From Caproiciproducens sp. MSJ-32 (GTDB taxonomy: Bacteria > Bacillota > Clostridia > Clostridiales > Clostridiaceae), in NCBI RefSeq assembly GCF_018918055.1, contig NZ_JAHLPS010000066.1, positions 1 through 54,431 on the forward strand: 54,431 nucleotides of DNA, written 5' to 3'. The position numbers were made by a program, and so were the translations under genes. Under the pieces are notes generated by a model. It did no database searches, was not told the origin of the DNA, and was given only the letters and a program-made list of their open reading frames with translations. Below are positions 7,792 to 16,832 of the stretch, piece after piece (position 1 is the stretch's first letter; each line of letters starts with the position of its first letter).

Positions 7792-9201
7792 TTAAATTAC
7801 AACCTCAATCTCCGTCCCATCAAGCAAACTAACTATTATCTTCTCACCTTCAAACACTGTCATCTTCTCTACCAATCTAAAATACATATCTACATCAAAA
7901 TCCTCTACTATCTCTGCATCAGCTAAAATTCCCATAAACTGCTTTGTTCTGTATCTTACCAATACATTCTCACTATTTAGTTTATCCTTCCACATCTCAA
8001 TGAAATAATCCTTATTATCCACCATAACATTAAAGGTATTTACAAAAGCTTGATATAAAACCTTATCATCTATGTGCTTATTTTCACAGCTCTTTTTCCC
8101 CTTAACTTTGTACTTATTATTACATCTCCAAACAACCCTTCTTAACCTTTCATCAGTAGAATTCCAAACCTTTCGTCCAAAGGCACTGCCACAGTGTCCA
8201 CATATAACTCTTCCAGCAAAAGGATTATCAACTGTTGCATAATCAAGCTTACTAATGTTATATTTTTCTGCAAAGGCTCTTCTTCTCTCCATCTCTAGCT
8301 GTACAGCTTCCCACATTTCTTTATCTATAATAGCAGGGTGGCTTTCTTCTACATAATACATTGGAACTTCTCCGTTGTTTACTGCTCTTTTTTTGGTTAA
8401 AAAATCAATGGTGTAAGTCTTTTGAAGTAGTGCATCACCTTTATATTTTTCATTACTTAAAATCTTTCTTATACTGCTTTCATACCACTTAGGTTTCCCA
8501 TTCCAGTTAGGAACACCTTCTTCTTCAAGTTCTCTAGCTATTCTATTAGGGCCTTTACCATCGAGATAATCCTTATAAATTCTTCTTACAATTTTAGCCT
8601 GTTTTTCATTTATTACAAGGTTACCTTCTTCATCTTTATCATAGCCTAAAAATTTAGTATGATTTATATGAAGCTTTCCCTGTTCAAACCTTCTCCTTAT
8701 TCCCCATGTGGAGTTTTCACTTATACTTCTTGATTCATCTTGGGCAAGGGAGCTGAGGATTGTAAGCAGTACTTCTCCCTTTGAATCTAAAGTATTAATA
8801 TTTTCCTTTTCAAATATTACTCCAATACCTAATTCCTTAAGCTGTCTTACGTAGTTTAAAGTATCAAGTGTATTTCTTGCAAACCTTGATATAGACTTGG
8901 TTATTATCATATCTATTTTTCCAGCTTTGCAATCCTCAATCATTTTATTAAACTGCTCACGCTTTTTAGTGTTTGTTCCTGAAATCCCTTCATCTGCATA
9001 AATTCCTCCGAATTCATAATCTGGATGATTTGTTATATAGGATGTATAATAAGCTACCTGTGCTTCATAACTTGATAACTGTTCTAATTGGTCTGTTGAT
9101 ACTCTGCAATAAGCTGCCATTCTCTTTTTCTGTGGCTGTAATTGCTCTGCTAAATTGCTCCTGTTTGCTCTTGCAGGTATAACTGTAATATTTCTTGCCA
9201 T
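7792..9201 (-). CDS. Large serine recombinase (phage integrase) 2
   Basis: 469 aa. The N-terminal resolvase domain carries the catalytic Ser35 in YCRVSTDQ plus ITKSISRFARNT; then comes the recombinase domain (about 170-300), and a zinc-ribbon with CGHC and a later Cys pair (about 335-385). Such enzymes insert and excise phage genomes at att sites. ATG 9201 has GGAGG upstream. It overlaps the upstream recombinase by 137 nt in another frame, and both share the same architecture and about the same length. It is the gene closest to the left prophage end, as expected for an integrase. Confidence 0.9.
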   Translation of the reverse strand: MARNITVIPARANRSNLAEQLQPQKKRMAAYCRVSTDQLEQLSSYEAQVAYYTSYITNHPDYEFGGIYADEGISGTNTKKREQFNKMIEDCKAGKIDMIITKSISRFARNTLDTLNYVRQLKELGIGVIFEKENINTLDSKGEVLLTILSSLAQDESRSISENSTWGIRRRFEQGKLHINHTKFLGYDKDEEGNLVINEKQAKIVRRIYKDYLDGKGPNRIARELEEEGVPNWNGKPKWYESSIRKILSNEKYKGDALLQKTYTIDFLTKKRAVNNGEVPMYYVEESHPAIIDKEMWEAVQLEMERRRAFAEKYNISKLDYATVDNPFAGRVICGHCGSAFGRKVWNSTDERLRRVVWRCNNKYKVKGKKSCENKHIDDKVLYQAFVNTFNVMVDNKDYFIEMWKDKLNSENVLVRYRTKQFMGILADAEIVEDFDVDMYFRLVEKMTVFEGEKIIVSLLDGTEIEVVI

Positions 9202-10354
9202 CCTTAACTTCCTCCTTTATAATTATTGGTTCTTCTATATTAAGCCTGCTTATAACCTTATCATCAATTGATGTTCCACTACAGGCGTCCTTTCCATTTT
9301 TAATATAATTACTGCACTGCCATACAATCTTTCTACATGAATATTTGCTGTTCCAAGTCCTTCTTCTTAGAGTAGAGCCGCATTTACTACAGTAAAGCAT
9401 TCCTGTTAATGGATATCTATTGGTATATTTTTTTGTATCTCCTGCTTTATTTCCCTTTGCTTTTGCTCTTTTTGCAATTTCTATTTGAACCTGCTCCCAC
9501 ATTTCTCTTGAAACTATAGGAGAGTGATTATCTTCAATATAGTAGCTGTCAATTACGCCTTCATTTCTTACACTCACTTTTCTCAAATGGTCTGGAGTGT
9601 AATATTTCTGAAGTATGGCATCTCCCTTGTATTTTTCATTCTTGAGGATATTTAAAATTGTACTTTCCTGCCATCTGCCACCTGCAACAGTAAGAATATT
9701 TTCTTCATTCAATTCTTTTGCTATAGTAAATGTCCCTTTGCCTTTTAAGTAGTCTTCAAATATTCTTCTAACTATTTCTGCTTCTTTAGGGTTTATAACT
9801 AAATCGCCGTATTCGTCCTTATCATATCCTAAAAACCTTCTGGTATTTATAATCAGCTCCCCTCGTTCAAACTTCTTCTTTACCCTCCACTTTAAGTTGT
9901 CGCTGACATTTTTACTTTCTTCCTGGGCAAAAGAAGAGAGGACGGTCAGCATAAGCTCTCCATCCCCTGATAAAGTTTTGATATTCTCTTTTTCAAATAT
10001 TATTTCTACACCAATGTCCTTTAGTTCTCTTACTACTTGAAGCATTATTGCTGTATTTCTTGCGAATCTCGAGATAGATTTAGTAATGATTAAGTCTATT
10101 TTTCCTTCTCTTGCAAGATTAAGCATTCTTTGAAACTCTGGTCTGTTATCTGTAGTTCCGGTAATTCCTCTATCAGCAAACACACCTGCATATTCGTAAT
10201 CAGGATTATTTGAAATCAGATTCTCATAGTATTGAATCTGATTTTCTAAAGATTCACCCTGAACATCACTGCCGGTTGAAACCCTTGCATAGGCACAAAC
10301 CCTTTTCTTTTTGTTTTCCTGATTTTTTACAGGTTCAATAATCCTAACACGCAT
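9065..10354 (-). CDS. Large serine recombinase (phage integrase) 1
   Basis: 429 aa with catalytic Ser26 in AYARVSTGSD, the ITKSISRFARNT helix-E motif, a recombinase domain and a zinc ribbon (CSKCG and a later CS..C pair). ATG 10354 has AGGAGA nearby. The last 45 or so residues (from about KYYSYTCK) are read from DNA that also encodes the start of recombinase 2, so this C-terminus may be a secondary read-through extension. The two may act as a pair, or one may work in excision; sequence cannot tell. Confidence 0.88.
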   Translation of the reverse strand: MRVRIIEPVKNQENKKKRVCAYARVSTGSDVQGESLENQIQYYENLISNNPDYEYAGVFADRGITGTTDNRPEFQRMLNLAREGKIDLIITKSISRFARNTAIMLQVVRELKDIGVEIIFEKENIKTLSGDGELMLTVLSSFAQEESKNVSDNLKWRVKKKFERGELIINTRRFLGYDKDEYGDLVINPKEAEIVRRIFEDYLKGKGTFTIAKELNEENILTVAGGRWQESTILNILKNEKYKGDAILQKYYTPDHLRKVSVRNEGVIDSYYIEDNHSPIVSREMWEQVQIEIAKRAKAKGNKAGDTKKYTNRYPLTGMLYCSKCGSTLRRRTWNSKYSCRKIVWQCSNYIKNGKDACSGTSIDDKVISRLNIEEPIIIKEEVKDGKKYYSYTCKSKQEQFSRAITATEKENGSLLQSINRPIRTVIKL

Positions 10355-10392
10355 TATATCTCCTCCCTTCTATCAATTTGGTACTACTATAC

Positions 10393-10409
10393 ATCACTCT
10401 AAAGGTGAT
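10393..10409 (-). promoter_or_regulatory. Inverted repeat upstream of the recombinase operon
   Basis: ATCAC and GTGAT arms, 7 bp apart, lie next to a minus-strand TATAGT (possible -10) and a TTGACT upstream, though the spacing to TTGACT is about 21 nt. It could be an operator controlling integrase expression. Confidence 0.3.
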
Positions 10410-10430
10410 AGAAGTCAAGCTAAATAAAAG

Positions 10431-10461
10431 AAAAACCGCTACCTAAAACCTTAAGTAACAG
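10431..10461 (-). terminator. Terminator after the lysis genes
   Basis: Directly after the amidase stop the minus strand forms a 7-bp stem (CTGTTAC with GTAGCGG, two G-T pairs) with a long loop, then TTTTTC. It separates the late operon from the recombinases. Confidence 0.45.
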
Positions 10462-11152
10462 CTACTTATTAAAAATCATAATTACAGCATCAAAGCCTGC
10501 TGCCTTTAACTTCTGCACCTGCTTTTCGGCATTTTCTCTTGACTTATAAGAACCTGCCATAACTCTATAAAGAGTTTGTCCACTTGCTGGCTGTGTTGAT
10601 ACTGATGGTTCAATGTAATCAACTCCTACTTGTGCTAAGATTGCTTTTGCTAATGCCTTTATTATTTCATTTCTCTTTGAATCAAATAGATTATTATCTC
10701 CTGTATTATCAATAAAACCTATCTCCACAAGAACTGCTGGTGCTTTGGTTTCTCTTAACACATGATAGTTTGCTTCTTTAACTCCTCTATCTGTAAAACC
10801 CAAGGCTACAAGTGATGTTTGTATCCTTTGTGCTAATGCTTTTGATTTTGCTCCTCCATTTAAATATGTGTATGTTTCAACACCTTTTGCCTTTTCTGGA
10901 TCATAAGCATTCCTATGAAAAGAAATGAAGTAATCATAGTTATTCCTATTTTCAAAAGCACTTCTCTCATTAAGGCTTACTGTGGCATCTGAAGTTCTTG
11001 TTTCATCAACTGTAACTCCATGCCTTCTTACCTCTGCTGCTACAGCTCTGCCTATGCTTAGAACATCATTGCTTTCCTTTCTTCCCTTATATACTGCCCC
11101 TGAATCTTGGCCACCGTTAATGGCCAGGATCAATCATTATAATCCTTGGCAT
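10462..11152 (-). pseudogene. N-acetylmuramoyl-L-alanine amidase endolysin (Amidase_3 + SPOR), frameshifted
   Basis: ATG 11152 directly follows the HNH stop and begins MPRIIMIDPGH, the zinc-binding start of Amidase_3. It then meets TAA at 11117-11119, and the rest continues in another frame as GGQDSGAVYKGRKESND. Removing a TTAA at the break restores the canonical PGHGGQDSGA, so a 4-base (or 1-base) insertion broke the gene. Downstream parts are intact: FISFHRN with a zinc His, VEIGFIDN with the catalytic Glu, and a C-terminal SPOR domain (about 190-230) for peptidoglycan binding. A TTG-initiated product would lack the first zinc ligand. It probably encoded the phage endolysin. Confidence 0.85.
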
Positions 11153-11638
11153 TTAAACCACCCCCTCAATAAAACGACCCAAGGAATCTCTTCTCCTTGG
11201 GTGTAAAATATTGTTATGGCATCTAGCACATACAACTTGTAGATTATTTAAATTGTTATTATTTCTATTCTTATCTTTATGATGAATGTGCAGACGTCTA
11301 CCTTCTTCTTCTTTCCCACAAACTTCACATCTTTTAGGCTTATTTGCAAGTGCTATCCTACGCCAGACATCACCTGAGATGAAACTGCGTCCATCTATAT
11401 AACTAGGTGCTAAAGAACCTTTCTTTCCATACATAGGATTATTTTTTCCTGATACATCTGCATGATTAACACTTATTTTTAATCTAACTTCTGATTGCCA
11501 AGCTGGATTATCTATTTTATTTCTATATGACATCCTACACGACTTTGAACAAAATTTACCTCCATTATTTCGTATTTGGGACTTATATACATAGAACTCA
11601 TCATCACACCATTGACAATATCTTTTTATCTTAGTCAA
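11153..11638 (-). CDS. HNH homing-type endonuclease with NUMOD3-like motif
   Basis: About 161 aa. An N-terminal zinc finger (CQWCDDEF and FCSKSC) is followed by a NUMOD3-like DNA-binding motif (GKNNPMYGKKG, about 70-80), then an HNH domain with CEVCGKEE, LHIHHKDKN and NNLQVVCARCHN. This layout is that of free-standing phage homing endonucleases. It is wedged between holin and amidase, overlapping the holin end and touching the amidase start. TTG 11638 is the best spaced start (GGAGG nine bases upstream); an ATG three codons earlier is too close to it. Confidence 0.82.
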   Translation of the reverse strand: MTKIKRYCQWCDDEFYVYKSQIRNNGGKFCSKSCRMSYRNKIDNPAWQSEVRLKISVNHADVSGKNNPMYGKKGSLAPSYIDGRSFISGDVWRRIALANKPKRCEVCGKEEEGRRLHIHHKDKNRNNNNLNNLQVVCARCHNNILHPRRRDSLGRFIEGVV

Positions 11639-12041
11639 CCTTATCATCCTCCTTATTTAGCTGTTTTAAAACATCCTTTAGTTTCTCTGGTATTGGTAAG
11701 CCTATCTTAGCAGAGTTCTCTATAATGCTTATTCCTTCATTGGAAATGTAGAAAAAAATAACAGCAGTACGAATCGCACTACCGTTTTTAATCAAATGAA
11801 CATCTACTATATTTCCTATGCCCACCATTACAAAAATTAAAACTTTCTTAAATATCCCTCTGAATCCTACCTCACTTGACAGCTTTCTTTCCAGCACTGC
11901 TACCATGAGACCTGTTACATAATCAATTACAACAAAGGTAATCAGTGCATACATAAAGCCATCAACCCCTCCTAAAAGCCAGCCAATATAGCCGCCAATG
12001 GCAGCAAATACTGCCTGAATAAAATTAATTGAATTTTTCAC
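11631..12041 (-). CDS. Phage holin (toxin secretion/phage lysis holin family)
   Basis: 136 aa from GTG 12041 (GGAGG eight bases upstream), opening MKNSINFIQAVFAAIGGYIG. Two to three membrane helices (about 10-55 and 70-110) and the family motif VDGFMYALITFVVIDYVTG identify the phi-LC3/BlyA-type holin_4 family. It should make membrane lesions that release the endolysin. It lies just upstream of the HNH gene and amidase, the standard lysis order. A C-terminal charged tail (NKEDDKVD) is typical. Confidence 0.85.
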   Translation of the reverse strand: MKNSINFIQAVFAAIGGYIGWLLGGVDGFMYALITFVVIDYVTGLMVAVLERKLSSEVGFRGIFKKVLIFVMVGIGNIVDVHLIKNGSAIRTAVIFFYISNEGISIIENSAKIGLPIPEKLKDVLKQLNKEDDKVD

Positions 12042-12057
12042 TGTAAATCCCTCCACT

Positions 12058-13746
12058 CTAATAAAAATCTTCTCCATAGTTAATCAAATCTACCTCAAAC
12101 ATATACTGAACTTTCATTGTATTTGCTTCAGTTTTTTCAACAGGCTGTGCAAGCTTGGTATGTGCTCCAATAGGTCTGCTTGTTAAAAGAGCTTGAATAC
12201 ATAATTGAACATAGTTGTTATAAGCATAAGTGTATCTGCTTATCCACCTGTCAGTACCAAGGATATTATGGTAGTAGTAATAGTTGTAATTGTTAGGAAA
12301 ACTGAAATACATTTTATAGGCTTCCAGTAAATTACCTTGAGGAGTTATAACTTGATAAAAGCTTGTACCACCTTGAGTACCATAATAATAGAGATAAACT
12401 CTATTAGCACTTCTATTTAAACCGTAAATATAACACCTTCTTTCAATATTTCCGCTGTCCATTCCCTTACTACCAAACCAAATGCTGTTCCCTATCTTGG
12501 GCTTGATATTCATATCCTGAACCTTATTGCCTGCTGAATCTACTCTAATCCATCGGTTTGTATAAACTGTTTCGTTAAACTGGCTATCGGTTCTTGAAGT
12601 ATATCCAACAATATCAATACAGCCGTCAAGATACACACCATCACTTGAAACTACTCTATATGTGAAAGGTATATTATACGCTGTATCCTTAAAACTTTGG
12701 CTCATATTTATATCAACGTAGCTTAACTGCACTCCAACCTTTGTCCATTTATATATCCTCATATAGCTTTCACTATTTATGCTGTAAAGGTAATACCCAA
12801 TAAAAACAAGCTCTCCATCTGGCTGAATATACGGGCAGACATGGCTAAGTCCATCGTATTTTCTTACTGCATTATTGCTATCTATAGTTAATGCATTTCC
12901 TTCTGAATTTAAAAGTTTAACAACCTTATCCCAAAACACAACATCATTTGTATTTATATCAAATGGAATCATAAGCCAGTGTCCTTTTAAGTTGTCTGGA
13001 AATTGAATATAGCTTGACTGTGTTAAGCTTGTATCCCTTGAATCTGCTAATATCCATCCCTTTGTTGGACTTGTAAATTTTATAGTTCTTGCATAAGAAA
13101 ATAAAGTATACACCGCCCAGTATCTCTTAGGGTTTGTAGTATTATATACAGCATAATCTGAATCAGCTGTTTCCCTTCCATAGATTGCAGTTCCCAAATA
13201 AAAATAATCTTTATTGTCTGGGTCACCTTCGGCCCAGTAGATGCTCTCAATTTTCCCATTTGCCGCATGGGTTGGAAAGTCAAATACAAAATTCATCTTT
13301 ATTTTAGAATCTGTAACTTCAAATTTTGATTCTGCTCTATTTATAGTTCCTCGCCTTGTATCATTTCCAGAGTAAGTAGTATTTCTATGAGCAAAGCCTA
13401 TAATATTTCCCATAATTCTTTGCTCATTAGCATTTTCTGGTTTATCGTTGTCGGTAAGATAAAGATACTCAAACCAGCTATAATTATCACACCTTCTGTT
13501 ACTGCCAGAACCCATTATTCCCTGAACAAAATGTCCTAAAAATGTATCTTTAAAATATAAATCTGGTATTAAGTTTTCTGTGTATGCCTCTTTTATTTTC
13601 TCCTTAGTTTCTGCATTAAAAAGTTCTAATAAGACCTTTCCTTTAATGCCTCTCTGCCTTTTACTCTTTTTACTTTCAGAAATCTCACCTGAAAGCAAAT
13701 CTTTATTGTAAGCAACACTTTCATAAGATTGTCCTTCAATAAACAT
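12058..13746 (-). CDS. Putative tail fibre / receptor-binding protein
   Basis: 562 aa, rich in Tyr, Asn and aromatic beta-strand patterns (YNYYYYHN near the C-terminus), with no signal peptide or enzyme motif. Its N-terminus (SKRQRGIKGKVLLELFNAETKEKIKEAYTEN, split here as an opening basic segment) looks like a baseplate attachment part. It is the last structural gene before the holin, the usual place for the host-binding fibre. The function is inferred from position and composition. ATG 13746 has GAGGGG upstream. Confidence 0.55.
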   Translation of the reverse strand: MFIEGQSYESVAYNKDLLSGEISESKKSKRQRGIKGKVLLELFNAETKEKIKEAYTENLIPDLYFKDTFLGHFVQGIMGSGSNRRCDNYSWFEYLYLTDNDKPENANEQRIMGNIIGFAHRNTTYSGNDTRRGTINRAESKFEVTDSKIKMNFVFDFPTHAANGKIESIYWAEGDPDNKDYFYLGTAIYGRETADSDYAVYNTTNPKRYWAVYTLFSYARTIKFTSPTKGWILADSRDTSLTQSSYIQFPDNLKGHWLMIPFDINTNDVVFWDKVVKLLNSEGNALTIDSNNAVRKYDGLSHVCPYIQPDGELVFIGYYLYSINSESYMRIYKWTKVGVQLSYVDINMSQSFKDTAYNIPFTYRVVSSDGVYLDGCIDIVGYTSRTDSQFNETVYTNRWIRVDSAGNKVQDMNIKPKIGNSIWFGSKGMDSGNIERRCYIYGLNRSANRVYLYYYGTQGGTSFYQVITPQGNLLEAYKMYFSFPNNYNYYYYHNILGTDRWISRYTYAYNNYVQLCIQALLTSRPIGAHTKLAQPVEKTEANTMKVQYMFEVDLINYGEDFY

Positions 13747-13757
13747 ATCATCACCCC

Positions 13758-14915
13758 TCAGTTGTAAAGAATTTTTATCTTCCTTAATTTACACACATCA
13801 TTTAATGTAGGTTTTTCTAAAATATAAGCAAACCTTAGCTTTCTGTTTTGGCTTATCAAATTATTTAAAGCTGTATAATCTATACTTGTTAATATTGAAG
13901 GATTTAAGCCATTTGTAAGAAATGCCGCAGCATCTGTAATATCGATATTTTCAAAGCTTGAGGTATTTAAATTATAAGTAAACCAGCTTAATCCCGAATC
14001 AACACTTAAGGCTATTCTTATCTTTCCATTGGTTGTAACGTCATTTAGATTTGAATCTTTCTTTGTGTATTGAACGACAGCTTCAAGTTTATTTATGGTT
14101 TTTCCATCATGTATATTAAAATCATAGTTTTGAATAATTACCTTCGGCTTACTTGATACTGTCTTTTCAATAAAAAATCTATTGCTGTTTTTGTTGGTTT
14201 TAATGTCTGGATTGTCAGTATAGATATAAAGAGCTGGCGAAGTCCCTGAAAGCCCTGCCATGGATGCAGGCAGAGTATCAACGCCGTAGGTTTTAAACAT
14301 TTCTTCTGTAAGAGGTAAATCTCCAATTTTAGTCCAAGTGCTGCCTTGATAATTTTTAACTCCCTCACTATCCACCATAAGAAATTTCGTTATGCATGGA
14401 ATATATGAACCTTCCTGCACTGTGTAATTTTTACCTGATAAATCAGCTGGAGTGAAAATATATGACTTTCCCTGTGATAAAACTAAAGTCTGCGTTCCTA
14501 TTCCCGGGTTATTAAAGCTGTTTATGCCGTTATTGGGTATCTTCTCTATAACAAGCCTTATTACTCCAGTTTCAAATACTGAAAGTTCCCAAATAAGATC
14601 ATTACTGCCCCAGCTTCCATAGTAACTGTTTCCTTCAAACCTTATTCTGAAAAGCTTCGTGCTGTATTCTACTTCACTGGCATAATAAAGATTGTTATAG
14701 CTGGCATCTCTTCTGTTAATGCAAAGATGTTCTGATGATGCCCCAAAACCTACCCAGGTATTACCGCTTGTATACAGCTGTCTTACGGCTGAACCATTGT
14801 AATTAAAGTTAAAGCCTATATCAGGAAGAGTTACTGTACTATCATCATTTCTTGTACCATAAAGTGTCATTCCTGCATTTCCTTTTGGAAGGGATATTTG
14901 ATTTATAACTGGCAT
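13758..14915 (-). CDS. Baseplate / tail appendage protein
   Basis: About 385 aa from ATG 14915 (GGAGG eight bases upstream; an ATG two codons earlier is too close). It opens MPVINQISLPKGNAG and is predicted mostly beta, with jelly-roll-like repeats (DIGFNFNYNG, LFRIRFEGNSYYG). No enzymatic motif is seen. It sits between the tail-tip endopeptidase-like protein and the fibre gene, so a baseplate adaptor or carbohydrate-binding appendage is most likely. No family was recognised with confidence. Confidence 0.5.
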   Translation of the reverse strand: MPVINQISLPKGNAGMTLYGTRNDDSTVTLPDIGFNFNYNGSAVRQLYTSGNTWVGFGASSEHLCINRRDASYNNLYYASEVEYSTKLFRIRFEGNSYYGSWGSNDLIWELSVFETGVIRLVIEKIPNNGINSFNNPGIGTQTLVLSQGKSYIFTPADLSGKNYTVQEGSYIPCITKFLMVDSEGVKNYQGSTWTKIGDLPLTEEMFKTYGVDTLPASMAGLSGTSPALYIYTDNPDIKTNKNSNRFFIEKTVSSKPKVIIQNYDFNIHDGKTINKLEAVVQYTKKDSNLNDVTTNGKIRIALSVDSGLSWFTYNLNTSSFENIDITDAAAFLTNGLNPSILTSIDYTALNNLISQNRKLRFAYILEKPTLNDVCKLRKIKILYN

Positions 14916-14927
14916 TCTCATCTCCTC

Positions 14928-16832
14928 CTAACCTTGCTTAAGATATGCATTTATTGCAATTAAATCCTTATAAAGTGTAGTATCCCGCACATTTGCAGCA
15001 TAAATTACGCCATTTCCTAAGTCCTCAATATATCCGCCTTCTCTTTTTAAAACAGGTTCTTTTATAGTAGCTCTATTGTAAAAGTCATAGGTTCCATCTT
15101 TGTTTTTATCGTAATCAGAACTGAACTCAACCCAGTCGGCATCAAAAGCATAGCTGCTTGATTTACTGTTATTAAATTCTTCTATAATTCCCATTACATT
15201 CAAGATTAACTTTGGGTCTCCATGAGATATAGCAGCAATATTAAATCTTGTATTGAAATTCTCAAGACTATAGCTATCTACTCCACTCACATTGTTGTCT
15301 AAATAATACTTAAAACTGTGTCCTGTATTAAAACTGTATGTTCCAATCTTGATATTGAACAAATTATAAAGGAATGTATAAACTATCTCTGCCCTTGGTA
15401 TACTTGCACTAAGTCCTCCCTCTAAATCTCTTCCCTCAATACTTACCTGCAGGTTATTCTTTTCAATGGTAAATATTCCATTTGAAACTTTCATCTCTAC
15501 CATAAAAGTATGGTCTCCTGCTGTTACCTGCGGCATTGGAAGGGGCAATCCTATAACATTATCTCCTAATGCTAACTTTTGAATTGGTTTAAAATCGTAG
15601 TATTTTCCATCTAAAGAAAATAGAATTGTTAACGTGCAGTCTGCACTTACCTTTCCAGTCATAGTGATATTACAATTTAAGTTTGTATCTGCTTTTGTTG
15701 TTATTCCTATAATCATTGCTGGATAACTGCTTGTGCTGATAGTCAGCGTATCGCTGTTTTTCTTGATTATTACACTGCTTAAAGTACCGCTTACAGCACT
15801 GTTTATTTCCTCTAAAAGCTTACTGGTATCCAGCTTTTCAATAATTGTGTTTAAAGGATCACCAAGCTCTATCTTTGTATTTATAGGATTTATAAGGTCT
15901 GTCTTTTTCTTTATAACTCTTAAATCAGTAGTTACAGCTATCTTTTCATTTCTCACCTTTACAAAATCACCAACACAAACCTTAGTAAGATGACTATAGT
16001 TTTTATACTCTTCTGTTTTACTAAGTTCCATAAAATCTATTGTTATAAATACCTTTGGACTTGCAGCCTTTTCAGCATATTCTTCTGCCATTGCTCTAAG
16101 GCTTTCTACATCCTTACACTCCTTAAACTCTACCCTTTTGGTTATGGGATAGGGAAGTAATTTTGCTCTTTCTCCCTCGACTTCTATATATCTTTCTGGC
16201 AGCAATAAATTATTTGCTCCTACTGCATATATTCTTGTGGCTAGTTCACTGGTATCCTCTATAACCTTCATTCCTTTTATGTTTTTGCCGTATTTTATTA
16301 AGATTCCGTTATTTTCACCAATAGACTCTTTTATCTCTATATTGAAGTTATCTCTAAAAAGTTCTCCACCATAAATTTCAATAAGTCTAAAAATAGCATC
16401 TACTGCATTAACCTCTTTAACAGCAAAAGGTGCTATATTTTCTTCCAATGCCTTAAATAAAAACAACCCTTGAAGTTCCGGAGGTATGCTTGCTTCAAGA
16501 GCTTCTTTCATATTTGCATTAAGCACCTTTGCTGATTCTATAAAATAAAAGGCAAGATCATAGAATATATGTCTTGCCCATACCTTAACTTTACTTATTT
16601 TATCCTGTGTTCTCTCTACTTTATATATTCTAAAAAGCTGTCCATCAGCTTTAATAATATTGAGTTCCTCTAAATACTGTGCTTTTTTAGATTGAGCAGG
16701 GTATTCAATTTCTAAACTATAATCTCCATTTAACTCTTCATTTATCTCAGCCATAAGGCATTCATCTAAAACAGCAAGCCCATTATTGTCAAAGTTTCCT
16801 CTGCTTGTCTTCTTATCATATACATAGATCAT
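14928..16832 (-). CDS. Tail-associated tip protein (Tal, prophage endopeptidase-tail family)
   Basis: About 634 aa starting MIYVYDKKTSRGNFDNNGL at ATG 16832, whose TAATG overlaps the Dit stop. The N-terminal region (about 1-370) has the gp27-like hub pattern of siphophage minor structural proteins (YSLEIEYPAQ, then KVWARHIFYDL), and the C-terminal region is beta-rich. It should form the tail tip hub that contacts Dit and may carry peptidoglycan-degrading activity. No catalytic triad can be pointed out, so enzyme activity is uncertain. Confidence 0.75.
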   Translation of the reverse strand: MIYVYDKKTSRGNFDNNGLAVLDECLMAEINEELNGDYSLEIEYPAQSKKAQYLEELNIIKADGQLFRIYKVERTQDKISKVKVWARHIFYDLAFYFIESAKVLNANMKEALEASIPPELQGLFLFKALEENIAPFAVKEVNAVDAIFRLIEIYGGELFRDNFNIEIKESIGENNGILIKYGKNIKGMKVIEDTSELATRIYAVGANNLLLPERYIEVEGERAKLLPYPITKRVEFKECKDVESLRAMAEEYAEKAASPKVFITIDFMELSKTEEYKNYSHLTKVCVGDFVKVRNEKIAVTTDLRVIKKKTDLINPINTKIELGDPLNTIIEKLDTSKLLEEINSAVSGTLSSVIIKKNSDTLTISTSSYPAMIIGITTKADTNLNCNITMTGKVSADCTLTILFSLDGKYYDFKPIQKLALGDNVIGLPLPMPQVTAGDHTFMVEMKVSNGIFTIEKNNLQVSIEGRDLEGGLSASIPRAEIVYTFLYNLFNIKIGTYSFNTGHSFKYYLDNNVSGVDSYSLENFNTRFNIAAISHGDPKLILNVMGIIEEFNNSKSSSYAFDADWVEFSSDYDKNKDGTYDFYNRATIKEPVLKREGGYIEDLGNGVIYAANVRDTTLYKDLIAINAYLKQG

